Shown here: positions 32,913 through 41,367 of the stretch, in pieces | Layout: the number at the start of each line of letters is the position of its first letter | Numbering within the stretch: position 1 is the first letter of the stretch | Source: Oligoflexia bacterium | Lineage (GTDB): Bacteria; Bdellovibrionota_C; UBA2361; JAFLCA01 | Length of the DNA: 64,000 nt | Direction of reading: 5' to 3' | NCBI GenBank assembly: GCA_019694465.1 | Contig: JAIBBV010000009.1 | Location: forward strand, 16,982-80,981 | Translations under genes and position numbers: made by a program | The notes under the pieces: generated by a model | Seen by the model: only the letters and a program-made list of their open reading frames with translations | What the model was told of the DNA's origin: nothing | Database searches by the model: none

Positions 32913-34727
32913 TTGAGCGAATCTACGTCACAACATTCAAGTTTCGCTGCCCTCAAAAATTTAGTGCGAGGGGCCTGGGAAGCCACGTCCGGTGAGCGCC
33001 CCCGACTTTTCACCTTTATAGTCTTGTTTGTTGTCGCGTATAGCGTCGACTTGTTAGTCCCCTGGGCGATTGGTTACACGCTTGGTGTTGCAATCGAGCA
33101 TGGTTTTACCGAAGAAGGCATGCACGGGGTCTATGTTGGGCTTGGTCTCTATATCGGCTTTCGACTGCTTTATAACCTTTGTCATCACCTCGGGCGCTAT
33201 CTTCAGCAAACGGTAGCCTTCGAAGGGCGCATGAATACGCTTGAACGAATTTTTGCGACCTTGTTGCTTTTCCCTCTAAGTTGGCATGTGCGTCACCATA
33301 GTGGCGAGAGCTTGAGCCGCTTACATCGTTCAGCTGGTGCTATCGATACAACTATTGGCACGTACGTGTGGCAAATTATCGAGGGACTCGTGAAAGTAGT
33401 CTTCGCAAGTGTTGCCATTTTCGCCCTAGATTTTTGGGTGGCGGCGGATGTTTCTGTTGTAGCGCTGATATCCATCGTATTCATGGTGTTTTTTAATCGT
33501 CGATTTGTGGCGAGCATACGTTTCAATAACGCCTATTTCGATCGGATTAATCGTATCTGTGTTGATTTTCTCTATAATGTCATCACTGTTAAGTCCCTTA
33601 ACTTAGAGCGCATGTCCTATAACTATCTCAGCCAGCAGCGCTCAGAAGGACGCAAGATTAATCGGCATATTATGGCCCTGAATGAGTTGAAGTGGGGCTC
33701 AATCGGTGTCGGTTACACTATAATGATTGGCTCGTCGCTACTTATTTACTTTACTCGTCACCAGTCTTTAGCTGGAGCCTTCGACGTAGCTCAAGTTTAT
33801 GTATTACTGAATTATTTAGACCGCATCTTCCAGGCGCTTGGTTCATTCACTGCCTATTATAGTGGCATGCTGGAATCGGCGACTGCGTATGAAGATGCGA
33901 CTTCAGTAGTAGATGAAGCCAAAAAGCTCCCGCTCGCGACCAGCCATCGTGGCATTCCGTCGGCTTGGAATTCCCTTGAGATTTCAGACTTGGCGTTTTC
34001 ATACGCTGGTGAGGGTGGTGAGGGGATTGAGGCGCTGCAGCTAACTATTAAGCGTGGCGACAAGATCGCTCTGGTAGGTCCAAGCGGCGGTGGAAAGTCA
34101 ACCTTGTTAAAGATTTTAGGTGGACTGCTTATACCGCAGCGTTATCAGTTTAGGCTCGATTGCGTGAGTAGTATCTCGCGTGAAGATGTAGCTCAATCCG
34201 TACTTATTATTCCTCAGGAGCCAGAGATATTCTCAGAGAGCGTGCGATTCAATCTTAGTATGGAGGAAGAATTTAGCCCGCAGGAGGTGAGCTTTTTCAC
34301 TTCGCTTTGCAAAGTGCAGGATGTGATATCGCGCTTGCCGCAAGGCCTTGATTCTATGCTTTCAGAGCGTGGCATGAATCTGTCAGTCGGGGAAAAGCAG
34401 CGTTTGGCCTTTGCGCGTGGACTTATGCGCGCGCGCGATCGGGAGATTATTCTTTTAGACGAGCCAACATCCAGTCTTGATCCCATGACGGAGAAACAGA
34501 TTTTTTATGCCTTGCTGCACCACTTTTCCTCTCGCACCATAATTACTGCCTGTCACCGCTTGGCGTTGGTGCCGCTATTCGATCGTGTGATTTACATTCG
34601 GCATGGCAGGGTAGAGGAAGCTGGTACATTCGCCGAGTTATTGGAGCGCAAGGGCGCCTTCTACATGGCGTGGAAGGACTACGAGGAAAAAGTTATTCGT
34701 AGCGGTGGAATTGAAAAAGTGGCTTAA
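32913..34727 (+). CDS. ABC exporter, fused permease and ATPase
   Basis: A 604-residue type I ABC exporter half-transporter. About six N-terminal transmembrane helices (FTFIVLFVVAYSVDLLVPWA onward) are followed by an ATPase domain with Walker A VGPSGGGKST, Q-loop IIPQEPEIF, signature LSVGEKQRLAFARGL, Walker B IILLDEPTSSLD and H-loop TACHRLALV. All catalytic residues are present. It works as a homodimer exporting a lipid, peptide or glycan; substrate is not evident. The start is an unusual TTG at 32913 without a good ribosome site; no ATG is near. Monocistronic, converging with the sigma factor gene. Confidence 0.88.
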   Translation: MSESTSQHSSFAALKNLVRGAWEATSGERPRLFTFIVLFVVAYSVDLLVPWAIGYTLGVAIEHGFTEEGMHGVYVGLGLYIGFRLLYNLCHHLGRYLQQTVAFEGRMNTLERIFATLLLFPLSWHVRHHSGESLSRLHRSAGAIDTTIGTYVWQIIEGLVKVVFASVAIFALDFWVAADVSVVALISIVFMVFFNRRFVASIRFNNAYFDRINRICVDFLYNVITVKSLNLERMSYNYLSQQRSEGRKINRHIMALNELKWGSIGVGYTIMIGSSLLIYFTRHQSLAGAFDVAQVYVLLNYLDRIFQALGSFTAYYSGMLESATAYEDATSVVDEAKKLPLATSHRGIPSAWNSLEISDLAFSYAGEGGEGIEALQLTIKRGDKIALVGPSGGGKSTLLKILGGLLIPQRYQFRLDCVSSISREDVAQSVLIIPQEPEIFSESVRFNLSMEEEFSPQEVSFFTSLCKVQDVISRLPQGLDSMLSERGMNLSVGEKQRLAFARGLMRARDREIILLDEPTSSLDPMTEKQIFYALLHHFSSRTIITACHRLALVPLFDRVIYIRHGRVEEAGTFAELLERKGAFYMAWKDYEEKVIRSGGIEKVA

Positions 34728-34771
34728 CGTAACTTGCAAAACGCATCCGCGAGTCTAGGCTAGTTAATATG

Positions 34772-35635
34772 CTACGCAGCCTTTAGTAATCTTAGCAACT
34801 TACCTTCAATGTGCTTAGCCTGCTTTTCAAGTTCCTTTTCGCTGCGCTCAAGTAGTGCTGCCAGTTCAGCAGGTGATAGAAACTTGCCATCTCCTAGCTT
34901 ATGCAGGTGGCGCAGTATGACCGCCTCTTCGTCTGGTAAGAGTGTAAGCGCTCTCTCAATTGCGCGTTCATTGTGTTTGCGTTCTTCATCCAATTCTCCA
35001 TCGGCGGACTCAGTGGCTATATCTTCACGGCTGTTTCCATCAGGAGTGGACAGTGATTCAATCGGCCTACGCGCATGGAGAGTGTCTGTTGCAACCTTCA
35101 GTGAGGCTTCTCCGCGCTCAGCTAGTTCCTGTGCACTGGGGTTGCGTTCATTTTCGTTAAAAGAGTCGCGAGCTACGCCTAACAGCCGCGCAGCATGATT
35201 TGGCACGCGAATGGTATGCCCAGTATTAGTCATGTCGCGCGTGATCGTATTCGCTATCGCAGTTGCAGCATAGGTAGAGAATTTATTGCCGCTGTCCGGA
35301 TTCCATCCATCCACCGCTTTCATTAAACCCAGCATTCCAGCTTGGACCAAGTCTTGCAGATCGAATCCTGGCATTTGGTATTTTGTGGCGACACTCACAA
35401 CCAGGCGCATGTTGTGAACAATCATTTTGTCCCTTAGCTCACGCGCGTCCTCGGCTCGTCCTTCGCTGAGAGCCAGGTGCATTGCTCGGGCCGTCTCTTG
35501 CATGACATGGTGAGGTAGAAGGTCTGTCTTTAGCCCCTGATAGTCATGCATGGGCCCGGTCGCCTTGGTTGACTGGGCAGTGTCGGTATCTTGTGAAGGG
35601 GAATCGGCTTGCTGAGGAGCTTTGGTAGTTAGCAT
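34772..35635 (-). CDS. Divergent sigma-70 factor
   Basis: A 287-residue sigma-70-family protein starting MLTTKAPQQ. Region 2 (~71-142) reads MRLVVSVATKYQMPGFDLQD...GLMKAVDGWNP and KFSTYAATAIANTITRD, then region 3 (~142-187) IRVPNHAARLLGVA. Region 4 (~225-285) aligns as LPDEEAVILRHLHKLGDG then FLSPAELAALLERSEKEL. Relative to RpoD/RpoS it lacks the WWIRQ aromatics used in promoter melting, and its recognition helix is ERSEKELEK rather than TRERIRQIE. No anti-sigma factor adjoins. It probably directs an alternative promoter set. ATG 35635 avoids a hydrophobic N-terminal extension in the longer frame. Confidence 0.8.
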   Translation of the reverse strand: MLTTKAPQQADSPSQDTDTAQSTKATGPMHDYQGLKTDLLPHHVMQETARAMHLALSEGRAEDARELRDKMIVHNMRLVVSVATKYQMPGFDLQDLVQAGMLGLMKAVDGWNPDSGNKFSTYAATAIANTITRDMTNTGHTIRVPNHAARLLGVARDSFNENERNPSAQELAERGEASLKVATDTLHARRPIESLSTPDGNSREDIATESADGELDEERKHNERAIERALTLLPDEEAVILRHLHKLGDGKFLSPAELAALLERSEKELEKQAKHIEGKLLRLLKAA

Positions 35636-35875
35636 AAGAGATAAAATATCCAACACAACCAAAGCCAATAATGTTATGGGCATTGAGAGGCAGTTGTAGC
35701 ATAGGGCATGCCTCAATACATGGATGTAACCATCTAAATATTCTAGCTTTTTCCGGGGCCTGGCCCCCATAGCCTGGAGTCCTCTAAGGTCCCGTAACAA
35801 TAATTAGATTTATTGCTTGGCGTTGCTCGCCAGTCCCGCCCGCATGCTTTACCTTGGGCATTTTTGTTACTGGAC

Positions 35876-37882
35876 CTAAGCCTCAAGCTTTGGCTCACCA
35901 AAAGTTGCTTCAAGTTCAGCTAAGTCGTTAGCTGGCCCGAGTAGCACCACTACATCTTCTGCCTGTATTGCAGTTGTTCCAGCCGGGTTTACAAGTGTTT
36001 CGTGTTTGCGGCGTATGGCGAGGATAGTTACGCCGAATTTGGCGCGCAGGGCCAGATCGGAAAGTGTTTTTCCCTCAGCCTTTGACCCCGCACTGACGCG
36101 TAGGCTAAATAGATCAACTTCGGGCACTAGGTCCGTAAGCTCATGCAGTTTTGGAGAGTGCTGCTGGTGAGTTCGAATCATCTCGTACCCACGAGCGCGG
36201 AACTCTTCGGTGAATGTATCCAATTCAGCACGAGGCACCAAGTAGCGACGCATTACACGCGATAGTGATTCAACGGCGCTTTCAAACTCATCAGCAATAA
36301 CTTCCTGTGCGCCTAGTTTGTAAAGTTCTTGGATTTCATCAATTAGGCGTGTGCGCACAATGATGTAAGCTTTTGGATTCAGGGTGCGAGCGAGTGACAC
36401 CACCCGCCTTGTTCCGAAAGGATCTGAAATTGCGACGAAAATAACTTTGGCTGTCTCGATACCCTCTTCGTGCAGAACAGCCTCCTGTGTTGCGTCACCA
36501 TAAACGACTAAATCTCCGTTTGCGCGCGCCTTGCGCACAATCTCTGGATTCATATCGAGAGCAACAGCTGGAATATTTGCCATTTTTGCTGCATGCAATA
36601 CGGCTTCGCCGCTTACGCCGTAACCTACGCAAAGTACATGGTCCTTTAGTGCCGCGTGCCCCATTAAGTGCTTTGTGTCTTCGGCCCGCCGCCATCCCAC
36701 CTTTAAGCTATTACTTAGCGGTAAGGAGCAGATGGCGTCAGCCACTCTTGGCCCGATCGCAAGTAGTAGTGGTGTAAGCGCAATTGTAAGAACAGATACA
36801 GCTAAAAAGCCCTGGTATAATTCTGATTGCAGAACGCCATGCTTGACGCCTTCTCTGGCAAGCACGAAAGAAAACTCACCCACCTGTGCCAAGGCAAGTC
36901 CGGACAATATAGCTGTTCGCAAGGAGAGCCCCATCGCCAGGGCCGCGGGCGCTGCAAGTAGTGCCTTTAGCACAACCACAAAGAGCGCCAAGGGCAAAAT
37001 CCCCTCAATGTTCCTTAACACAAATAGTGGATCTAGTAGCATTCCTACTGAGATAAAAAAGACTGTAGTGAAAAGTTGCTGGAATGGGATGATGTTGCCC
37101 AGCGCTTGGTGACTATACTGTGACTCTGAAATAATTAGACCGGCGAGTAAAGCACCCAGTGCGAGTGAAAGGCCTGCCTTTTGTGTAAGAAAGGCAACTG
37201 AGAAGCAGATTGCTACTACCGCGAAGAGAAATAATTCTCGACTCTTTGTGGCGGCGACTAGGTTAAGAACGCGCGGAACGATCCATTTAGCCGCTATACT
37301 CACAAGCGCTAGTACGCACAGGCCCTTGAGTAGCATCAATGAGCCATCAATCCACGTAACTTGGCTGTTAGCGCTCAAAAATGGCACCAGCAACATGAGT
37401 GGAATGACCGCCAAGTCTTGGAATATGAGTACAGAGAACGAAACGCGCCCATAGATACTGTCGATTTCCGCGCGATCCTGCAGCAATTTTAAGATTAGGG
37501 CTGTGCTGCTTAGTGAAATAAGCGCGCCGAGCAGCACGCTCTCGCCCACCGTGAAGCCAAACCAACTCGATAATCCAGCGGTGACAGACAGAGTCAGCGC
37601 AAGCTGGACACTGCCAGCTACCAAAACCCATTGCTTTATTTGTAGGAGGTTCTGTAAAGAGAACTCCACTCCGATTGAGAACAAGAGGAGGGCAATCCCA
37701 ACTTCTGCAAGGGCTTCAATTTCCTCAAGCGAGGAGACCAGTCCAAGCGCGTTTGGCCCAGCTAAAACACCAGTAACCAAAAAACCAACAATAGCGGGTA
37801 CGCGCAATCGGTAGCATAGGACCAACACCCCAATTGATAGGGCAAATACAACGGTGAGTTCTTCAAGTAGATGAAGGTGCAT
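35876..37882 (-). CDS. Kef-type monovalent cation/proton antiporter with TrkA domains
   Basis: A 668-residue CPA2-family transporter. About twelve transmembrane helices (residues ~5-390; RVPAIVGFLVTGVLAGPNAL is the family's early-helix motif), then an RCK/TrkA-N domain from LCVGYGVSGEAVLHAAKMA with nucleotide-binding GxGxSG, and a TrkA-C domain (~570-660). These proteins exchange K+ (or Na+) for protons and are gated by nucleotide or ligand binding at the RCK domain. A perfect palindrome sits four bases upstream of its ATG. It is not in an operon. Confidence 0.92.
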   Translation of the reverse strand: MHLHLLEELTVVFALSIGVLVLCYRLRVPAIVGFLVTGVLAGPNALGLVSSLEEIEALAEVGIALLLFSIGVEFSLQNLLQIKQWVLVAGSVQLALTLSVTAGLSSWFGFTVGESVLLGALISLSSTALILKLLQDRAEIDSIYGRVSFSVLIFQDLAVIPLMLLVPFLSANSQVTWIDGSLMLLKGLCVLALVSIAAKWIVPRVLNLVAATKSRELFLFAVVAICFSVAFLTQKAGLSLALGALLAGLIISESQYSHQALGNIIPFQQLFTTVFFISVGMLLDPLFVLRNIEGILPLALFVVVLKALLAAPAALAMGLSLRTAILSGLALAQVGEFSFVLAREGVKHGVLQSELYQGFLAVSVLTIALTPLLLAIGPRVADAICSLPLSNSLKVGWRRAEDTKHLMGHAALKDHVLCVGYGVSGEAVLHAAKMANIPAVALDMNPEIVRKARANGDLVVYGDATQEAVLHEEGIETAKVIFVAISDPFGTRRVVSLARTLNPKAYIIVRTRLIDEIQELYKLGAQEVIADEFESAVESLSRVMRRYLVPRAELDTFTEEFRARGYEMIRTHQQHSPKLHELTDLVPEVDLFSLRVSAGSKAEGKTLSDLALRAKFGVTILAIRRKHETLVNPAGTTAIQAEDVVVLLGPANDLAELEATFGEPKLEA

Positions 37883-37886
37883 ATAA

Positions 37887-37900
37887 GTAAGCTAGCTTAC
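37887..37900. promoter_or_regulatory. 14-base palindrome abutting the Kef-type gene start
   Basis: GTAAGCTAGCTTAC, a perfect palindrome, ends four bases before the minus-strand ATG. At that place it could be a repressor site or a leader structure that hides the ribosome site, for which no Shine-Dalgarno is seen. Confidence 0.4.
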
Positions 37901-38017
37901 AGCACTTCTGATTGTAAAGCACAGCAGGGGTTAAGCGCCAGCGAAGTGCTGGGGAAGAAACGGATGGGAGGGGAATAGCGGATCGATTAGATACTTACGC
38001 CGCGGTTGGCTCGGGCA

Positions 38018-38055
38018 TTTGGCTGCTCCATTTTTTACCTAATGAAGCAGCCAAA
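38018..38055. repeat. 10-bp inverted repeat after the lipoprotein gene
   Basis: TTTGGCTGCT (38018-38027) and AGCAGCCAAA (38046-38055) form a perfect 10-bp stem with an 18-base loop, starting ten bases past the minus-strand lipoprotein stop. No T-run follows on that strand; it is probably a transcript-end structure. Confidence 0.5.
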
Positions 38056-38064
38056 CTGTCATTA

Positions 38065-38697
38065 CTACTTTTCCTCAAGATGGCCCTGATCGGCGAGCAA
38101 AATGTCTTGATCCGCTGAGGCCTGCGCTAGCAAGTCCTCCTCCGAGAGGTCAATCCCAGCACATAATGGACTGTCGCGATCGACGGCTATTCCTGCTTGT
38201 GCAGCTGCCTCGCACTCTGGGCATGGCGCGCATGAAACATCGCCGCTTGCGATCCTAAAGGTGATAACAACCTTCTTATTGCCGCCCCCGAGGTTTGTCA
38301 CCTGAGGTGGGGGGAGATATTCGAGCTGAAATCCATTAGCGTGCGCTTTGCAGTGGTTGCCACTGGTGCACTTTTTGCAGAATTTATCGCTATTGCTACT
38401 AACATAATTCTCCGCCTCAGTTTTTGCGGCATTCAATAGGTCCTTCTCTTCATCGGGAGTTATCGAACCGTCCTGTGCGGCGTTGTATACGTTCGTGCTG
38501 AACGTGCCACCTACTGATGTAACAGCATCCCCAATTCCGCGCGCGATACCCTCTATACCTGAGGGAGATTTTGTGACTGTGACCTTAATTGTGTTGCCAC
38601 TAGCCTTCTCAACATCGCCACACTTTATTCCTGAGCATGCCTGTAGTAGCAAGAGCGAGCAGACTAAACCTATACGAGAAATGGGAACAATCTTCAT
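38065..38697 (-). CDS. Lipoprotein of unknown function
   Basis: A 210-residue lipoprotein: MKIVPISRIGLVCSLLLLQAC gives a lipobox with lipidated C21. The mature part has a helical segment (EEKDLLNAAKTEAENYVSSN), a Cys cluster (FCKKCTSGNHC) and CAPCPEC, and an acidic tail. No family recognised. The ATG at 38697 has GGAGG six bases upstream, so the longer frame start is rejected. Stands alone between the antiporter and the HEAT-repeat operon. Confidence 0.75.
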   Translation of the reverse strand: MKIVPISRIGLVCSLLLLQACSGIKCGDVEKASGNTIKVTVTKSPSGIEGIARGIGDAVTSVGGTFSTNVYNAAQDGSITPDEEKDLLNAAKTEAENYVSSNSDKFCKKCTSGNHCKAHANGFQLEYLPPPQVTNLGGGNKKVVITFRIASGDVSCAPCPECEAAAQAGIAVDRDSPLCAGIDLSEEDLLAQASADQDILLADQGHLEEK

Positions 38698-39099
38698 ACA
38701 ACCTCCAAAGTATTCACCCACTTTTTTGTGGAGAATACGCACCTATTCAGCAAACTCAGGCGACATTGCCTGATATTGCTTGTAGACCAGCCCCCAAATG
38801 CTTACAGGATCGTGGGGTGGGCTATTGACCTATTTGCCTAGGTTATTGAGGCGTAGTAGCGAAATGCAACATTATTGCAGGTTAATATACATACTCTGTG
38901 AGTGGTCGGCGTTTGGTCTGTCTTTCCCGTGAGTTAGGTTGATAGCTGTTCTGTGCCATGATGGGCTGTGGCTAGCGTGGATAGGCTAGGTCGGTAAAGT
39001 CACACTGTCCAGTAAGTAAGTGTGCGGAAAACTATCTATAATCTTCACTAATTGCTACGACAGGCAGTGCCTGCGGCAGGTGGCGCCCAGTTAAACAAA
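38698..39099. other. Gene-free stretch between lipoprotein and HEAT-repeat genes
   Basis: About 400 bases upstream of the lipoprotein gene with no supported reading frame. It contains AGTAAGTAAG and ACAGGCAGTGCCTGCGGCAGG (39060-39080), locally self-complementary, next to the HEAT gene terminator. I see no tRNA or clear promoter. Confidence 0.5.
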
Positions 39100-39120
39100 C
39101 AGCACCAGGAGCGGGTGCTG
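39090..39120 (-). terminator. Terminator of the HEAT-repeat gene
   Basis: On the minus strand CAGCACC-cgctcct-GGTGCTG (39100-39120) is a perfect 7-bp stem directly after the stop codon, followed by TTTGTTTAA. This ends the cyclic-glucan operon. Confidence 0.75.
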
Positions 39121-41367
39121 CTATTCCCTGGCTGGCATATTGCCCAGCACCAGTTGTGCCGCGCGGCGTTCGAGTTTGTCGGTGGTGTTGTCGGCTATGC
39201 TTTGCAATGCAGCATACGCCCCGTCCGGTAGCTGTTCATCGGCTAAGTTCCAATTGAGGTGGCTTTTTAGCAAGGCGCGCAGAGGTGCATCTAGCTGCTC
39301 TACTCTAGACTCAGATCGTAGAAGCCCCACAATCGCCTCGTAGCGCTGTTCTGGCACATCGGCTGTAACTTCCGCTACCAACAGTGGGATCAAAGAACGG
39401 TCTAGATGACTAGCATAGCCGATAGCTCGTAATACTAAATGACGATCGCGCGGAGCGCTTTTATCAAGCAGTGATGTAAGAAGCGATCCGGCATCAGCTA
39501 GTGCCAAGTCGGATAGGCAGGGCCCTATCTTAAAATAGTTCTGTTGCAGATAATCGCTGCGCTTGTTGGCATCGGTACTAAGTTCCCAAAAAAGTTGTAG
39601 CGCTTTGCATTGAACGGCTGATGGGCTGATAGAGATTTCCCCCAGAGCATCCAAGTAATTAGCTCTTGCCTCTTTCGAAAGTAGCGCCAACAACGCCACC
39701 AGCTTCTCGGGCATGGGCGCAACTGCCGCGATCGTGTCGCGTAGCTGCGCCTCAAGCGCGGAAGAGATGCTTGGCAAGGCTGCTGCAAGTTGTAGCAGCT
39801 CATTCGAGACAGCCTTTTTCTCATTAATGCAGGATGAGATGCGTGAGTCAATCAATGTCGTGTAGCTTGGTAACTTAGCTAATAACAAAAGGTCACTAAT
39901 GTTATCGCATGGCCAGGTAGGCAGCAGTTTGCCCAACAATTCGTTAGTACTTTTATCGCTCTCGTCCATGCTAGCTAGTAGCAGAGCGGCATAGTCTCGA
40001 GAATTTCCAAGTAACTTGCGCTTAAGAATGCGCAGTAAATCAGGAGCAGCTGCTTTTGCTGAGGGAGCGAGTGCTTGGGCGCAGGTGCGTCGCACGGCAC
40101 TGCGCGTGTCGCTAATCAAACTTAGGCAGGGGCCCAGGCTGCGGTAGGGGGCTTCCGCTAGCGCAGGCAAAGCTTGAAGTGCAAGCTGGTGCACTTTTAG
40201 ATCGTTGCCCTTTAGTGCTGAAAAAATAGTATCAGCGCTTTGGCGAAAGGCGATCTTTAATAGAGTTACTGCTGGATGTTCAAAAGGGCAATCCGGGCAG
40301 GGGATGGATAAAGCTTGGCTAATGAGTGATTGTGCTGAATCGAAGTTTCTACCAGGCATTAACTTAGTCAGCGCACTCAAAATGGCTAGAGTTGCTGCTG
40401 TGTCTCCGCGCGACATAGTATCTCGCGCAATCTTAATCAGGCTGGCAAACAGTTCTCCCCCGGAGGCTAATCCCACTTTCTGTGAGCACCAGGCCGGTAC
40501 TGTTTCTACATTTCCTGCCACTATTTCTAGCCCCGCCAAGGCTTGAAGTCTGCAAGCGCCTTCTTTACTTGCCAGGTCAAGAATTGCTTGAACAAGCTCA
40601 TCGCTAGGACAGGCGACAGACTTAGCAACTTCAAGCGCCCGTTCGCAGGTCTTAGCATCAATAATTTGACTCTTGAGTATCCGCTCAATTTGTCCGTCAC
40701 CTGGATCAAGCCATGCCAGTAATCGGCGCTGGGCTGCAATTTCATTGGAATTGCCTTCTGCAGACAGAACTGCTGGTACCAGCGCAGCTAAAAGCGCTTG
40801 GCTGGGGAAATATAAGGCTATGTTGTGGCTCGGACCTTCTAGTTTTTTGGTGAGTACTGGCAGTAGCTCAGGTAGTAAGTCAGCAGCTACGCTAGGGCTA
40901 AGTGAAGCGGCTATAGCCAGTGCCGCGTCTTCTGTCACTTGGCGCAGATCTCTACTCGCAAGCGGGTCTGTGCTGGTTTGTACCAGATCGCCAAGTGCAC
41001 CCGCTCCATCAGACCCAAGCTTCGCTAATAGGCGTGCTGCGCATACTTTACTCTTATCCTCGCGAACAGCTCCTAGCGCGCGGGCTAAGCTGTTGGGGTC
41101 GCCCACACTGCTTGGCAGGCTGCCCGGCAGTGCTACTGCCGGCGTCAAGACTGAAATGGCGCGAGGATCTGCCGGCTCCATGAATTGCAGATTTAGGACA
41201 TTCTTTAAGTAAGGCGCTAAGTCCTTGCGACCTGCTGGATCCAGGGAATCGAAGGCTAGTGTAGCTTTGTCGCAATCTTGGAGCACTAAATCTCGAATAG
41301 ATACATCAGCTATGGCGCATGAGGCGCTAAGCCAAAGCGAGGCTAGGCCTAGGAGGACTCTCTTCAT
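39121..41367 (-). CDS. Secreted HEAT-like repeat protein
   Basis: A 748-residue exported protein (signal MKRVLLGLASLWLSASCAIA) made almost wholly of tandem alpha-helical hairpins of ~35-40 residues, e.g. VHQLALQALPALAEAPYR, SAVRRTCAQALAPSAKAAAP, VTADVPEQRYEAIVGLLRSE. These are HEAT-type repeats, a curved binding scaffold with no catalysis. Its start overlaps the stop of the ABC transporter gene by four bases (ATGA), so it is the third gene of the cyclic glucan synthase operon; it may be a periplasmic partner of synthesis or export. Not a family I can name. Confidence 0.75.
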   Translation of the reverse strand: MKRVLLGLASLWLSASCAIADVSIRDLVLQDCDKATLAFDSLDPAGRKDLAPYLKNVLNLQFMEPADPRAISVLTPAVALPGSLPSSVGDPNSLARALGAVREDKSKVCAARLLAKLGSDGAGALGDLVQTSTDPLASRDLRQVTEDAALAIAASLSPSVAADLLPELLPVLTKKLEGPSHNIALYFPSQALLAALVPAVLSAEGNSNEIAAQRRLLAWLDPGDGQIERILKSQIIDAKTCERALEVAKSVACPSDELVQAILDLASKEGACRLQALAGLEIVAGNVETVPAWCSQKVGLASGGELFASLIKIARDTMSRGDTAATLAILSALTKLMPGRNFDSAQSLISQALSIPCPDCPFEHPAVTLLKIAFRQSADTIFSALKGNDLKVHQLALQALPALAEAPYRSLGPCLSLISDTRSAVRRTCAQALAPSAKAAAPDLLRILKRKLLGNSRDYAALLLASMDESDKSTNELLGKLLPTWPCDNISDLLLLAKLPSYTTLIDSRISSCINEKKAVSNELLQLAAALPSISSALEAQLRDTIAAVAPMPEKLVALLALLSKEARANYLDALGEISISPSAVQCKALQLFWELSTDANKRSDYLQQNYFKIGPCLSDLALADAGSLLTSLLDKSAPRDRHLVLRAIGYASHLDRSLIPLLVAEVTADVPEQRYEAIVGLLRSESRVEQLDAPLRALLKSHLNWNLADEQLPDGAYAALQSIADNTTDKLERRAAQLVLGNMPARE

